A stretch of 30,959 nucleotides of DNA from Deinococcus betulae. GTDB taxonomy: Bacteria > Deinococcota > Deinococci > Deinococcales > Deinococcaceae. Location: positions 1 to 30,959 of the forward strand of contig NZ_JAIQXU010000040.1 of NCBI RefSeq assembly GCF_020166395.1. The letters run 5' to 3'. The notes below the pieces were generated by a model. The model was not told where the DNA came from. It did no database searches and saw nothing but the letters and a program-made list of their open reading frames with translations. This document shows, piece by piece, positions 1 through 7,997 of this stretch. Made by a program: the position numbers and the translations under genes. The stretch's first letter is position 1, and each line of letters opens with the position of its first letter.

Positions 1-191
1 AACAGGGTATCGAGCCGGTCGCCGTTGAAGTCGGCGCTCAGACGTTGTTCGGTGACCCAGCCGCTCGGCACCAGCGCCTGCACGCTGCTCCCGGTGGCCG
101 GCAGCCTGGGAGAGGTTACGGGCGGCACAGTGATGGCCCAGGCGCCTGTCAGAGTCGACAAAACTGCCACAGCCAGAGAGGCACGCATCAT
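1..191 (-). CDS. Secreted hypothetical protein, N-terminal part only
   Basis: The gene starts with two consecutive ATG codons (191 and 188) and runs off the left edge of the window, so only about 63 codons are visible. The first 20 or so residues form a typical signal peptide: MMRAS followed by a hydrophobic Ala/Val/Leu stretch ending near GAWA. The mature part holds a short segment reading SADFNGDRLDTL, which resembles the Asp-rich loop of FG-GAP/VCBS-type repeats, but too little is visible to assign a family. A TAGGCT box lies 8 nt upstream (200-205), the leaderless arrangement seen repeatedly in this window. Function unknown. Confidence 0.6.
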   Translation of the reverse strand, partial: MMRASLAVAVLSTLTGAWAITVPPVTSPRLPATGSSVQALVPSGWVTEQRLSADFNGDRLDTL

Positions 192-199
192 GTGAAGTC

Positions 200-205
200 A
201 GCCTA
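200..205 (-). promoter_or_regulatory. TANNNT -10 box, leaderless type
   Basis: TAGGCT on the minus strand, 8 nt before the ATG at 191. The spacing implies that transcription starts at or very near the start codon. Confidence 0.5.
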
Positions 206-288
206 GAGCGGACCAGCAGTGCTGTCGTCTAAAGTCACCTGCTATTAGCAGCATCTAGCGTCAGATGGCTTGCCTATTTGGCGCTGAT

Positions 289-2328
289 TTACTGTTTCGC
301 TGTTCTTGCCGCCCGAATCTTGTACACCTTGTGCATCTGCTCCAGGTCGCCAGTGCAGGGTTGCTGGGTGGCCAGGGGGAGGGCGCTGCCCGCTTCATTC
401 AGACTGACGCACCAGCGCTCGGCGAACATTTTCTTGACGGCTTTCAGCGCTGGCCCCGACCCCTCGCCGCCGTTCTGGAAAAACGCCACGACCGCGAAAT
501 TGGGGTTGCCCAGCGGGCCGTAGCCCTCATACCAGGCGTGGGTGTAGGCCAGCCCATCGTGGAAGCTACGGCCGTTCTCAGCTGTGCCGGTCTTGCCCCC
601 TGTCCTCACGGGAAAAAGAGTGGGGCCAATCTCGTGCTGGGCAGTGCCGTAGCGGGTGCCGGCGGTGGTGCCGCTCATGCCGTCTTGCACGAACTTGAAG
701 ACATCGGTGTTGCCCTGTCGGACCACGTTGACCGCAGGTTTGCGCGGCTGCGGCTGGCCGCTCACCGCTTTCAGAAGCGTCAGGGGCCGCTTTTGCCCAT
801 TGTTGATGATGGTGGACATCACCGATACCACCTGCGCGGGCGTGACCAGCACGTCGCCCTGCCCGATGCTCATGTTCAGGCCAAAGCCGGGATACCAGGG
901 CGCGGCGGGGTTGGTGTACTCGTCGGCCGTCATCAGCAAACCGGTTTTCTCGCCCACCAGTTCCAGGCCGGTGGGGCCGTTGTATCCCAGTTCGGTCAGG
1001 CGGCTTTTCAGTTGCCGGGCGTAGGCTTCTGGGCCGACCTGCGCCGCCGAGTGGTAATACCAGGGGTTGCAGGAGTAAGAGATGGCCAGGCGGCCGTCCA
1101 CCATGCCCAGGCTGTAGTGTGCCCAGTTTCGCTTGGCCGTGCGTCCGTAGTAATAAACCGGGTTGCATGGCAGGGTAAAGTTGCCCCACTTCTCCACGTA
1201 CATCAGGGTCGTGGCGATCTTGAAGACGCTGCCAGGGTTGTACGCCTGCACCACACGGTTGCTGGTCACGGCGTCCAGTTCGGCCAGGGGGCGGTTGGGG
1301 TCAATCGCCCAGTTCTTGGCTTTGGGGTCGGGGCTGGGCACGCGCGAGAACCAGTTGGGGTCGTAGGTGGGGCTGCTGGCCATCGCCAGGACCTCATTCG
1401 TGCGTGGGTCAATGGCGATGATGGCGCCGCGTGTGTACGGCTCGGCGGCTTTGCCTGCCCTGGCGCGGCCCGCGTTCACATCCGCCAGACCCTCACGCAG
1501 CGCCCGTTCGGCGGCAAGTTGCAGGCGCGAGTCAATGCTGAGTGTCACGTCTTTGCCCTTGGTGCCGGGGTCAATGACCCGCTCGGTCTGTGGCTTGCCG
1601 CTGGCCGTGACCTCGCGGCGGCGCAGGCCGTTCTTGCCCTGCAAGGTCGTTTGCAGGCTGTATTCCAGCCCGGAGCGGCCCACCAGATCGCCGGGCGCGT
1701 AGCCGCCTTCGGCCACCTGCGCCTCGCTGGCTTCCTGCACGTAGCCCAGCAGGTGCCCGGCCATCTTGCCTTCAGGGTAGACCCGTTCCAGGCGCTCACG
1801 CAGTTCCAGGCTGGGCACCAGCACGGTGTACTCGTACAGGGCCGCCAGCTTATCCTGCGGGATGTTGCGCGCCAGGACCGTTTCGGTCTCGCGCTCGAAA
1901 TTGGGCTCGCGGGGCTGGCCGCCCTTCAATACGTCACCCTTGATGCCCGCCAGATACACAATCTTGGCCCAGGCGGGAATGGCCTGCTCGGGGTCCTTGG
2001 GGTTGCGGCGGCCGGTGTACACGAGGTCCACGGCAAGGCGGTTGGTGGCCAGCAGCACGCCGTCGCGCGTGCGAATCTCGCCGCGCAGGGCGCGCAGGGT
2101 CTCGTCGCGCTGGTAATTGCTGACCGACTGCACGGCGTACTGGTCATGCTGCACAACCTGCAACTGGTACAGCCGCGCCCCCAGCCCCAGCAGGCACAGG
2201 CTGAAGCCCAGGGTGATCCATCCGATGCGCGCCCCGCCCTGGCGCTCTCTGGCGCGCGTCCGCTTACGGCTGGCCGCACGGCGCCGCACGCGCGTGCGGC
2301 GGTCAATGAGGTCGCCTGCGCGGCTCAT
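289..2328 (-). CDS. mrdA: Penicillin-binding protein 2 (peptidoglycan DD-transpeptidase)
   Basis: A 679-residue class B PBP that cross-links peptidoglycan during cell elongation, acting outside the membrane with the MreBCD/RodA elongasome. A basic cytoplasmic N-terminus (residues 1-34) is followed by one membrane anchor (about 35-54) and a PBP dimerisation domain. All three transpeptidase motifs are present: SVFK with the active serine at 367, SCN at 419-421 and KTG at 579-581. The reading frame stays open further upstream, but the ATG at 2328 is preferred because it overlaps the mreD stop (ATGA) and gives a normal PBP2 N-terminus. It is the last gene of the deoC-maf-mreC-mreD operon, the usual mre order. 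No RodA gene is in the window. Family assignment is secure; PBP2 rather than PBP3 rests mainly on the mreCD linkage. Confidence 0.93.
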   Translation of the reverse strand: MSRAGDLIDRRTRVRRRAASRKRTRARERQGGARIGWITLGFSLCLLGLGARLYQLQVVQHDQYAVQSVSNYQRDETLRALRGEIRTRDGVLLATNRLAVDLVYTGRRNPKDPEQAIPAWAKIVYLAGIKGDVLKGGQPREPNFERETETVLARNIPQDKLAALYEYTVLVPSLELRERLERVYPEGKMAGHLLGYVQEASEAQVAEGGYAPGDLVGRSGLEYSLQTTLQGKNGLRRREVTASGKPQTERVIDPGTKGKDVTLSIDSRLQLAAERALREGLADVNAGRARAGKAAEPYTRGAIIAIDPRTNEVLAMASSPTYDPNWFSRVPSPDPKAKNWAIDPNRPLAELDAVTSNRVVQAYNPGSVFKIATTLMYVEKWGNFTLPCNPVYYYGRTAKRNWAHYSLGMVDGRLAISYSCNPWYYHSAAQVGPEAYARQLKSRLTELGYNGPTGLELVGEKTGLLMTADEYTNPAAPWYPGFGLNMSIGQGDVLVTPAQVVSVMSTIINNGQKRPLTLLKAVSGQPQPRKPAVNVVRQGNTDVFKFVQDGMSGTTAGTRYGTAQHEIGPTLFPVRTGGKTGTAENGRSFHDGLAYTHAWYEGYGPLGNPNFAVVAFFQNGGEGSGPALKAVKKMFAERWCVSLNEAGSALPLATQQPCTGDLEQMHKVYKIRAARTAKQ

Positions 2329-2867
2329 GCCAGGCCCTCTTCTGGACCAGACCGTGGCCCAAACGCCCAGACCACGGCCCGTTCCCACAGCGGAAACACC
2401 AGCAGTGTGCCCAACAGCAGCGGGGGCAGGGTGGCGCGCAGCAGGTCTGCGGTGACCAGATCGGTGCGCAGCCAGTAGGTCAGCAGCAAGAAGACCAGCC
2501 ACTGCCCGGCCAGCGCCAGCAGCACGGTCAGCGGCGCCTGAAACGGCCCCGAGTCCACCACGTAGCGCCGCACGCCCAGCGCCAGCAGCGCGCCGCCCAT
2601 CACGCCCGCCGCGTGCAGGCCCAGCACGCCGCCGCCCAACACGTCTTGCCCCAGGCCCACTGCGTAGGCGCCGGTCAGTGCCCACACCGGGGGCAGGCGC
2701 CACGCCAGCGCCGCGCCGGTCAGCAGAAACAGGTCGGGGGCCGGCACACCCGCCGCGTCAGCCAGGCGCGACAGGGCACTCTGAACCAGCAGCAGCAGCG
2801 CGGCGTAGCCCAGAACCCGCACCCAGCGGGCTGGCCCCCGCGCGGGGCGCAGGGCGTCGTACCTCAC
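2325..2867 (-). CDS. mreD: Rod shape-determining protein MreD
   Basis: A 180-residue polytopic inner-membrane protein, with about five hydrophobic segments between residues 18 and 165. It has the length and position of MreD, the membrane partner of MreC in the elongasome. MreD sequences diverge strongly, so the call rests on topology plus the place between mreC and the PBP2 gene. The start is the GTG at 2867: an ATG at the mreC stop is out of frame and closes after five codons, while AAGGTGG lies about 6 nt before the GTG. The stop overlaps the start of mrdA by 4 nt, which suggests translational coupling. Confidence 0.85.
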   Translation of the reverse strand: MRYDALRPARGPARWVRVLGYAALLLLVQSALSRLADAAGVPAPDLFLLTGAALAWRLPPVWALTGAYAVGLGQDVLGGGVLGLHAAGVMGGALLALGVRRYVVDSGPFQAPLTVLLALAGQWLVFLLLTYWLRTDLVTADLLRATLPPLLLGTLLVFPLWERAVVWAFGPRSGPEEGLA

Positions 2868-2877
2868 GGCGCCACCT

Positions 2878-3657
2878 TCATAACCCCTCCAGAATCGTCA
2901 CGTCTTCCACCACGCCCACATCCACCGCCGGCTTGACAATCACGGTGCGGTTAATGTCATTGGCGCCCAGTGGCAGCACCTTTTCCACGGTGCCCACCGG
3001 AATCCCCACCGGAAAGACCCCCCCCAGGCTGTTCGTCACCAGCACGTCACCGGGCTTGATGGGCACTGAGCGCGAAAACTCGGCGCGCAGACGGTCTGGG
3101 GGCACGCCGCGCGCCACGCCGCGCCCGCCCCGGTTGCCCTGCAGGGTCACGCCGACGCTGCTTTCGGGGTCCACCAGGGCCAGCACTGTGGCGCGGGTCT
3201 CGCTGACCCCCGTGACCTGGCCGACCAGCCCGCGCGGCACCGTGACGGGCATGCGCAGCCGCACCCCGTCGCGCGACCCCTTGTTGACGTCCACGCGCGC
3301 CAGCAGCGGGCTGGGGTCCACGGCCACCACCTGCGCGATGCCCAGCGCGTTAGGAGCCTGGGTGGTCGTGATCTTGACGACCTGCCGCAGCCGCGAGACC
3401 TCGCGCGTCAGCAGTTCGTTGCGCTGGCGCAGCGCGTCATTCTGCTTTTGAAGCGTTGCCATCTGTCCGGCGCGCTGACGTTCCTGGGTCACGGTCAGCA
3501 CGGCGCGGCGCAGATTATCGGCCGCCACCACCGACAGGCGGGTCAGCGGCGCGGTGCCGGCCCGCAGTGCCGTGGGGGCCACGACCTGAAAACGCGTGGT
3601 GACCATGCTCAGGCCCAGCAGTCCCAGCACGGTCAGCAGCGCGGCCCGCCCCTTCAT
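2878..3657 (-). CDS. mreC: Rod shape-determining protein MreC
   Basis: A 259-residue bitopic protein of the elongasome. It has an N-terminal membrane anchor (about 5-25), then a Leu/Gln/Arg-rich heptad-like segment (about 45-95) consistent with the MreC dimerising coiled coil, then a beta-rich extracellular domain containing VVAVDPSPLLARVDVNKGSRDGV, where MreC proteins carry a similar motif. MreC links cytoplasmic MreB filaments to PBP2. The ATG overlaps the maf stop by 4 nt, and the stop is 10 nt before the GTG of mreD. Confidence 0.92.
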   Translation of the reverse strand: MKGRAALLTVLGLLGLSMVTTRFQVVAPTALRAGTAPLTRLSVVAADNLRRAVLTVTQERQRAGQMATLQKQNDALRQRNELLTREVSRLRQVVKITTTQAPNALGIAQVVAVDPSPLLARVDVNKGSRDGVRLRMPVTVPRGLVGQVTGVSETRATVLALVDPESSVGVTLQGNRGGRGVARGVPPDRLRAEFSRSVPIKPGDVLVTNSLGGVFPVGIPVGTVEKVLPLGANDINRTVIVKPAVDVGVVEDVTILEGL

Positions 3658-4307
3658 GCTCCCCCCGTCTCCAGAAGACCGGTCGCCAGAGGGTCAGGCT
3701 CCAGCGCGCCCCACACCGGCACGCCGCAGGCCCGCAGCAGCCGGATGGTCACGCCCAGCGGCAGACCCACGACGTTGGTGTATTCGCCATTCAGGCGCTC
3801 AATCAGCGCGGCGCCCACACCCTGCACGCCGTATCCGCCGGCCTTGTCCAGCCCCTCGCCGGTGGCGGCGTAATACTCGATTTCGGTGGCAGACAGGGAA
3901 CGGAACGTGACCTCTGTGCGCGCCACCTCTATCTGCTCCTGGCCTGCGTGCAGCACCGCCACCCCGGTCAGGACCTCGTGGGTGCGCCCCGAGAGCTGGC
4001 GCAGGAAAGCGGCGTTCTCGGCGGCGTCGGCTGGCTTGCCCAGCAGGGTGCCGCCCACCGCGACGACTGTATCGGCGGCCAGCACCACCGCGCTGCGATG
4101 ATGTACGGCCACCGCGCGCCCCTTAAGCCGCGCCAGTTCGGCGGCCAGCCGCGCCGGGTCGGTCTCGGGGCTGTCCTCTGGTTCGCCGCTGACCTGCACG
4201 GTAAAGGTGACGCCCAGCCCACCCAGCAACTCGCGCCGCCGGGGGCTGCCGGACGCCAGCACCACCGCCGGCACGCCCTGGGCGGTGCCGGACTGCTCTG
4301 AGGTCAC
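3654..4307 (-). CDS. maf: Maf family nucleotide pyrophosphatase (septum formation inhibitor Maf)
   Basis: Hydrolyses non-canonical or excess nucleoside triphosphates (dTTP/UTP and modified bases in the YhdE-type branch) to monophosphates; overexpression in Bacillus blocks septation. The protein is 217 residues. It has the N-terminal phosphate-binding ASGSPRR loop, the AADTVV metal-binding motif, a TGVAV strand and a C-terminal GGYGVQG segment, all typical of Maf. I chose the GTG at 4307, 1 nt after the deoC stop, because GAGGGG sits about 7 nt upstream. A GTG twelve codons downstream would remove a non-conserved N-terminus and is possible. Linkage of maf to mreBCD is common in bacteria, and the maf stop overlaps the mreC start by 4 nt. 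Confidence 0.92.
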   Translation of the reverse strand: MTSEQSGTAQGVPAVVLASGSPRRRELLGGLGVTFTVQVSGEPEDSPETDPARLAAELARLKGRAVAVHHRSAVVLAADTVVAVGGTLLGKPADAAENAAFLRQLSGRTHEVLTGVAVLHAGQEQIEVARTEVTFRSLSATEIEYYAATGEGLDKAGGYGVQGVGAALIERLNGEYTNVVGLPLGVTIRLLRACGVPVWGALEPDPLATGLLETGGA

Positions 4308-4308
4308 T

Positions 4309-4971
4309 TCAATACCCCTCGCCCATGCGCTCGCCGGCCACCAGGGCCACCCCGCCCGAGGTGCCCAGGCGGGTGGCGCCCGCCTCAATCATCGCCTTGG
4401 CGTCATCTGCGGTGCGTACGCCGCCGGCCGCCTTGATCTGGGCGCGGCCTGCAATGACCTCGCGCATCAGGCGCACGTCGTCCAGGGTGGCGCCGCCGGT
4501 GCCAAAGCCGGTGCTGGTCTTCACGAAGTCGGCGCCCCCGCGCACCGAGGCTTCGGTGGCCGCGCGCTTTTGCTCGTCATTCAGGTAACAGGTTTCAATG
4601 ATGACCTTCAGCACCGCGCCTTCCGTGGCTCCGCGCACCGCACGCACATCGGCCTCAACGGCTGCCCAGTCGCCGTCCAGGGCTGCGCCGATGTGAATGA
4701 CCATGTCCACTTCGTCAGCACCTGCCTGCACGCTGAGCCGCGCCTCGGCCGCTTTCTGCTCGGAGCTGACCGCCCCCAGGGGAAAGCCGCACACGGTGGC
4801 CACCTTGACATCACTGCCGCTTAGTTCCGCTTTGGCCAGGGGGATGTACACCGGATTGATGCAAATAGCGTAGAAAGCGTTCTGGCGGGCCTCGGCGCAG
4901 AGTTGGACGATCTCTGCACGGGTGGCGGTGGCTTTGAGGAGGGTGTGGTCAATGTACGGCGCAAGCTTCAC
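4309..4971 (-). CDS. deoC: Deoxyribose-phosphate aldolase
   Basis: Cleaves 2-deoxyribose 5-phosphate to glyceraldehyde 3-phosphate and acetaldehyde during deoxynucleoside catabolism, in the cytoplasm. The protein is 220 residues, the usual length of the short bacterial DERA class. The Schiff-base lysine is K151 in VKTSTG, the second active-site lysine is K180 in IKAAGGVRT, and the proton-relay aspartate is probably D89 in DEVDM. The start is the GTG at 4971, preceded by a run of six G residues that can serve as ribosome binding site and by a TATTCT box. It heads the operon that continues into maf and mreCD. DNA-repair-active bacteria produce deoxynucleosides from damaged DNA, so salvage linkage is sensible, but that connection is inference. 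Confidence 0.95.
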   Translation of the reverse strand: MKLAPYIDHTLLKATATRAEIVQLCAEARQNAFYAICINPVYIPLAKAELSGSDVKVATVCGFPLGAVSSEQKAAEARLSVQAGADEVDMVIHIGAALDGDWAAVEADVRAVRGATEGAVLKVIIETCYLNDEQKRAATEASVRGGADFVKTSTGFGTGGATLDDVRLMREVIAGRAQIKAAGGVRTADDAKAMIEAGATRLGTSGGVALVAGERMGEGY

Positions 4972-4978
4972 GCCCCCC

Positions 4979-4984
4979 AGAATA
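4979..4984 (-). promoter_or_regulatory. Candidate -10 box for the deoC-maf-mreCD-mrdA operon
   Basis: TATTCT on the minus strand, 7 nt before the GTG of deoC. A G6 tract between box and start could be a Shine-Dalgarno element or just part of a very short leader. No convincing -35 was seen. Confidence 0.4.
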
Positions 4985-5096
4985 CCGGGCTTCCCTTAAG
5001 AAAGATTGAACCGAAAGGTGGAGGAGAGGCCAGTACGGTTCGCCGTCAAGCGCTCAGGCTGACCGGCGAGTCGTCGGCTAGAGACAACGGCTTGCC

Positions 5097-5651
5097 TCAG
5101 CGCTCTACGGAAAAGTAGAGGTCAGTCCGTTGGCCGGTTTCGATCAGCCGCGTCTTTTTCAGCGTGATGGAGAGATCCGCCAGGTGTTCAAACAACCGTT
5201 GCCCGCTGCCCAGGAGCTGCGGCATCACACCGATTTGCAACTCGTCCACCAGGCCCGCCCGCAGGAGGTGCTGGCCGATACTGGGGCCGCCGACCACGAC
5301 AACGTCCTGCTCTCCGGCTACTTCTTTGGCCTGCCGCACCGCGTCTTCCGGGGTCCCGACAAACGTAATGCGGAGGCGGTCATTCTCTTTGGGCTTGGTT
5401 TCGGGTGGTCGCCGAGTGACCACGAAAATGGGCACCTGAAATTCATAGTCCTCGGCGTAACTGTCGGGATCGCCCGGTGCGTCAAAGGTCCGGCGGCCCA
5501 TCACCACCGCGCCGGTGGTGCGCAGCGCTTCTTGCATGACCTGACTTTGCCCCAGTGCCCTCAGGTCTGGGTAAAGCAGGCCCACCTTCCCGTGGGCGTC
5601 GTTGATGAAGCCGTCCAGTGACATCGTCATGCCAAACACCACTTTCGCCAT
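5097..5651 (-). CDS. Dihydrofolate reductase / RibD C-terminal domain family protein
   Basis: A 184-residue single-domain protein of the RibD-C/DHFR-like family, as in the Bacillus YwjB and YyaP group. Visible family features are the N-terminal MTMSLDGFI segment, GAVVMGRRTFD in the middle (nucleotide-binding region) and DVVVVGGPSIGQHLLRAGLVDEL, which forms the NADPH-binding glycine turn. The true substrate of this group is usually unknown, and it should not be called FolA. The reading frame is open upstream to 5819, but ATG 5651 is chosen because it begins the conserved core and GGGGGA lies about 5 nt upstream. It is separated from deoC by 125 nt and has its own likely promoter. Confidence 0.85.
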   Translation of the reverse strand: MAKVVFGMTMSLDGFINDAHGKVGLLYPDLRALGQSQVMQEALRTTGAVVMGRRTFDAPGDPDSYAEDYEFQVPIFVVTRRPPETKPKENDRLRITFVGTPEDAVRQAKEVAGEQDVVVVGGPSIGQHLLRAGLVDELQIGVMPQLLGSGQRLFEHLADLSITLKKTRLIETGQRTDLYFSVER

Positions 5652-6007
5652 GTTGTCCCCCAGAGTAGAGGTGCAGCATACCTGGCCGCCTCGGCTCTGT
5701 TCTGCCTGGGCGGGCCGCTGTGCAAGGTGAACTGGCGCTGTGGCCGCTCCTTTGGCTTCAAGCCTCAGTGTGAGCAGCTGGGCAGGGCTAAGCCGGAGCA
5801 CAAGTGGTGGTCCAGGCACCTGTTTGGTCTATTGGATGACGCGCCTCTGTCTACTCTCAAGGCGGAGGGGCTCCGCTAGGGACGACACCACGGGCCCGAC
5901 GTTAGCTGACCTGAAGGGCGAGGGACGATGCTGTCCTCTGCCCCCCGGCACTGCCCCAGACTCCTTCTGCCGGACGCGCCTGATCTTCCTCGCGCTACCC
6001 TGGCCGC
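5652..6007. other. Divergent intergenic region with a possible gene remnant
   Basis: A 356-nt region between the divergent reductase gene and bcp. On the minus strand TACTCT (5662-5667) and AGCATA read as TATGCT (5675-5680) are possible -10 boxes for the reductase. On the plus strand one frame stays open from 5622 to the TAG at 5877-5879 with mostly G/C third positions, but has no start codon or recognised family. A small GCGGAG/CTCCGC hairpin lies at 5862-5876. The bcp promoter is at the right end. Confidence 0.4.
5996..6001 (+). promoter_or_regulatory. TANNNT -10 box, leaderless type, for bcp
   Basis: TACCCT ends 6 nt before the ATG at 6008. There is no Shine-Dalgarno sequence in the remaining space, which fits a leaderless mRNA. 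Confidence 0.55.
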
Positions 6008-6523
6008 ATGACCGATCTGTCACCTACCGACACCCAGACCAGTGTCCCGCAACCTGGCCAGCCCTTTCCCGACTTCGCCCTGCCCGACGCTCAGGGCCAG
6101 ACCCACCGGCTGACCGATTACAGCGGGCGCTACGTCGTGCTGTATGTGTACCCCAAAGACGACACCCCAGGGTGCACCAAAGAAGCCTGCGATTTCCGTG
6201 ACAATGCCCTGCTGAAGGGGCACGGGGCGGCTATTCTGGGCCTCAGCGCCGACGACGCCGAGAGCCACAGCCAGTTTGCTGAGAAATACAGCCTGCCTTT
6301 TCCGCTGCTGAGTGATGACGGCGCCGCGTTCCTGCGCCAAATTGGCTCGTATGGCACGAAAAATATGTATGGCAAGGTCACCGAAGGCATCAAGCGCCAG
6401 ACCTTCCTGATTGGCCCAGATGGCCGCCTGGTCAAGAGTTGGCTGGCCGTCAAGGTGGATGGCCACGCCGACCATGTGGCCGCCGCCATCGAGAAAGACC
6501 GGGCGGCCCAGGGGCAAGCATGA
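6008..6523 (+). CDS. bcp: Thioredoxin-dependent thiol peroxidase, Bcp/PrxQ type
   Basis: A 171-residue peroxiredoxin that reduces hydrogen peroxide and organic hydroperoxides using thioredoxin. The peroxidatic cysteine is C56 in the PKDDTPGCT motif. A second cysteine five residues later (C61) is the resolving residue typical of the PrxQ/Bcp subgroup. The C-terminal RQTFLIGPDGRL segment is also typical. It heads an operon with rpiA, whose ATG overlaps the bcp stop by 4 nt, so peroxide defence is coupled to a pentose-phosphate enzyme. The start is the first ATG, placed 6 nt after a TACCCT box. Confidence 0.93.
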   Translation: MTDLSPTDTQTSVPQPGQPFPDFALPDAQGQTHRLTDYSGRYVVLYVYPKDDTPGCTKEACDFRDNALLKGHGAAILGLSADDAESHSQFAEKYSLPFPLLSDDGAAFLRQIGSYGTKNMYGKVTEGIKRQTFLIGPDGRLVKSWLAVKVDGHADHVAAAIEKDRAAQGQA

Positions 6524-7212
6524 GCGACCTGGAGGCCCTGAAGAAGGAAGCTGCCCTGCGCGCGGTGGCCCTGGTCGAGAGCGGGATGCGTGTGGGGCTG
6601 GGCACCGGCAGCACCGCCAAATACGCCATTGAGGAGTTGGGCCGCAAGCTCAGCAGCGGCGAACTGAGCGGCATCGTCGGTGTGGCCACCAGCGAAGCCA
6701 GCGACGCCCTGGCCCGCCAGGTGGGCATTCCCGTTGAACCGCTGGACCCCCGCCCGCTGGACATCGCTATTGACGGCGCCGACGAGATCGCTCCGAACCT
6801 CGACCTGATCAAGGGCCTAGGCGGTGCCCTCCTGCGCGAGAAATTGACCGAAGTGCAGGCGCGGCGCTTTATCGTGATCGCCGACCACACCAAGTTGGTC
6901 GAGCGAATAGGGGAGAAGTCGGCGCTGCCCATTGAGATTGCGCGTTTTGGCTTTCTGAGCACCATTGAGCGCTTGCGAGAAGTGCTCCCGGCAGGTCGTC
7001 TGCGTCAGAACGGCGCGCAGCCGTACGTCACCGACAACGGCAATTACATCTTTGACGCGCAGATTCCGGCGGAGCAGGACATCGCCGCTTTGGAGCGCAC
7101 CCTGAAAGGGACGCTGGGCGTGGTAGACACCGGCCTCTTCCTGGGAATGGCCGAGCGCGCGTTTGTGGCGGCGCCTGATGGCGTAACCGAGTTGACCCCT
7201 CAGGGCCGCTGA
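6520..7212 (+). CDS. rpiA: Ribose-5-phosphate isomerase A
   Basis: Interconverts ribose 5-phosphate and ribulose 5-phosphate in the pentose phosphate pathway. The protein is 230 residues, normal for RpiA. It shows the substrate-binding GLGTGSTAKYAI loop near the N-terminus, the DGADEI active-site motif around residue 85, GGALLREK, and the HTKLVERIG segment. The ATG at 6520 overlaps the bcp stop and begins at the expected place; earlier in-frame codons lie inside bcp. A GNAT gene follows after 7 nt, so the three genes are probably one transcript. Confidence 0.95.
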   Translation: MSDLEALKKEAALRAVALVESGMRVGLGTGSTAKYAIEELGRKLSSGELSGIVGVATSEASDALARQVGIPVEPLDPRPLDIAIDGADEIAPNLDLIKGLGGALLREKLTEVQARRFIVIADHTKLVERIGEKSALPIEIARFGFLSTIERLREVLPAGRLRQNGAQPYVTDNGNYIFDAQIPAEQDIAALERTLKGTLGVVDTGLFLGMAERAFVAAPDGVTELTPQGR

Positions 7213-7219
7213 GCCGCCT

Positions 7220-7861
7220 ATGACGCCTGGTCCTGCTGTGGTCCTGCGTCCGGTCAGGCCCAGTGACGAGGCGGCGGTGGGGCGGGTGGCCTACCAGACC
7301 GGCTTTTTTGGGGACAGCGCCGCGCGGTACTTTCGTGACGCGGCGCTCTTTGCGGCGCTGTGGGTGGGGCCGTATTTCCGGGGCGGCGGCTTCGGCGGCT
7401 TCGTGGCGCAGCAGGGGCCAGAGGTGGTGGGCTATGTGCTGGGCTCGCCGTCGCCGTTGCTGTACCGCCGCGCGGTGCTGCGGGTCGTGGCGCAACAAGC
7501 GTGGCAGCTGCGGGCCCTACGAACAGGTTGGCCCTACCTATGGCGAGCCGCCCGCTGGCCAGGGCCTCACGCCGACTCCGGGCGGTTTCCGGCCCACCTC
7601 CACCTCAACCTGTTGCCGCAGGCGCGGGGCCAGGGGGCCGGAGAGGGCCTGCTGCGCGCCCACCTGCAGGTGCTGGCCGGAGCTGGAGTGCCCGGCGTGC
7701 AACTGGCCACGACCACTGAAAATGCCGCTGCTCTACGGCTGTACGCCCGGCTGGGTTTCACGGAAGCGGCCCGGCAGGTCACGCCGCTGTGGACCCCCTG
7801 GCTGAGCCATCCCGCCGAGCACCTGTGCCTGACCAAGGCCCTGAATCCAGCTGAGCCCTGA
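7220..7861 (+). CDS. GNAT family N-acetyltransferase
   Basis: A 213-residue protein with an N-terminal VVLRPVRPSDE strand typical of GNAT enzymes. It has the acetyl-CoA pyrophosphate-binding motif A as QARGQGAGEGLL near residue 140, then a motif B segment TTENAAALRLYARLGF near residue 170. The substrate cannot be read from the sequence. The middle region (about 75-115) is Arg/Trp-rich and longer than in minimal GNATs. The gene starts 7 nt after rpiA and is probably the last gene of the bcp operon; I see no clear terminator in the 136 nt before the convergent DUF255 gene. Confidence 0.85.
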   Translation: MTPGPAVVLRPVRPSDEAAVGRVAYQTGFFGDSAARYFRDAALFAALWVGPYFRGGGFGGFVAQQGPEVVGYVLGSPSPLLYRRAVLRVVAQQAWQLRALRTGWPYLWRAARWPGPHADSGRFPAHLHLNLLPQARGQGAGEGLLRAHLQVLAGAGVPGVQLATTTENAAALRLYARLGFTEAARQVTPLWTPWLSHPAEHLCLTKALNPAEP

Positions 7862-7997
7862 CCGCACGGCTCTAGCTGCCGGCTGGTGGGCAGGAAGTCG
7901 GGGCTCATTCACAGGTCATTGAGATGTGGGCTGCTGCGTCGCCCTACCTGAACTCCCCCAGCGGCCTTGAGAGTCCGTCCCTCGGAGACCTTGGGTG

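Noticed and set aside
239..267. Two small palindromes (CTGCT/AGCAG and CATCT/AGATG) after the PBP2 stop
   Set aside because: Stems of only 5 bp and no T tract; not enough to call a terminator.
265..2478. Long plus-strand open frame opposite the PBP2 gene
   Set aside because: It is a shadow of the minus-strand gene in high-GC DNA: no family motifs, low-complexity composition, and the other strand has all PBP2 motifs.
5097..5651. Calling the DHFR-like protein FolA or RibD
   Set aside because: It lacks the deaminase domain of RibD and the sequence pattern of true FolA; it belongs to the stand-alone RibD-C-like group.
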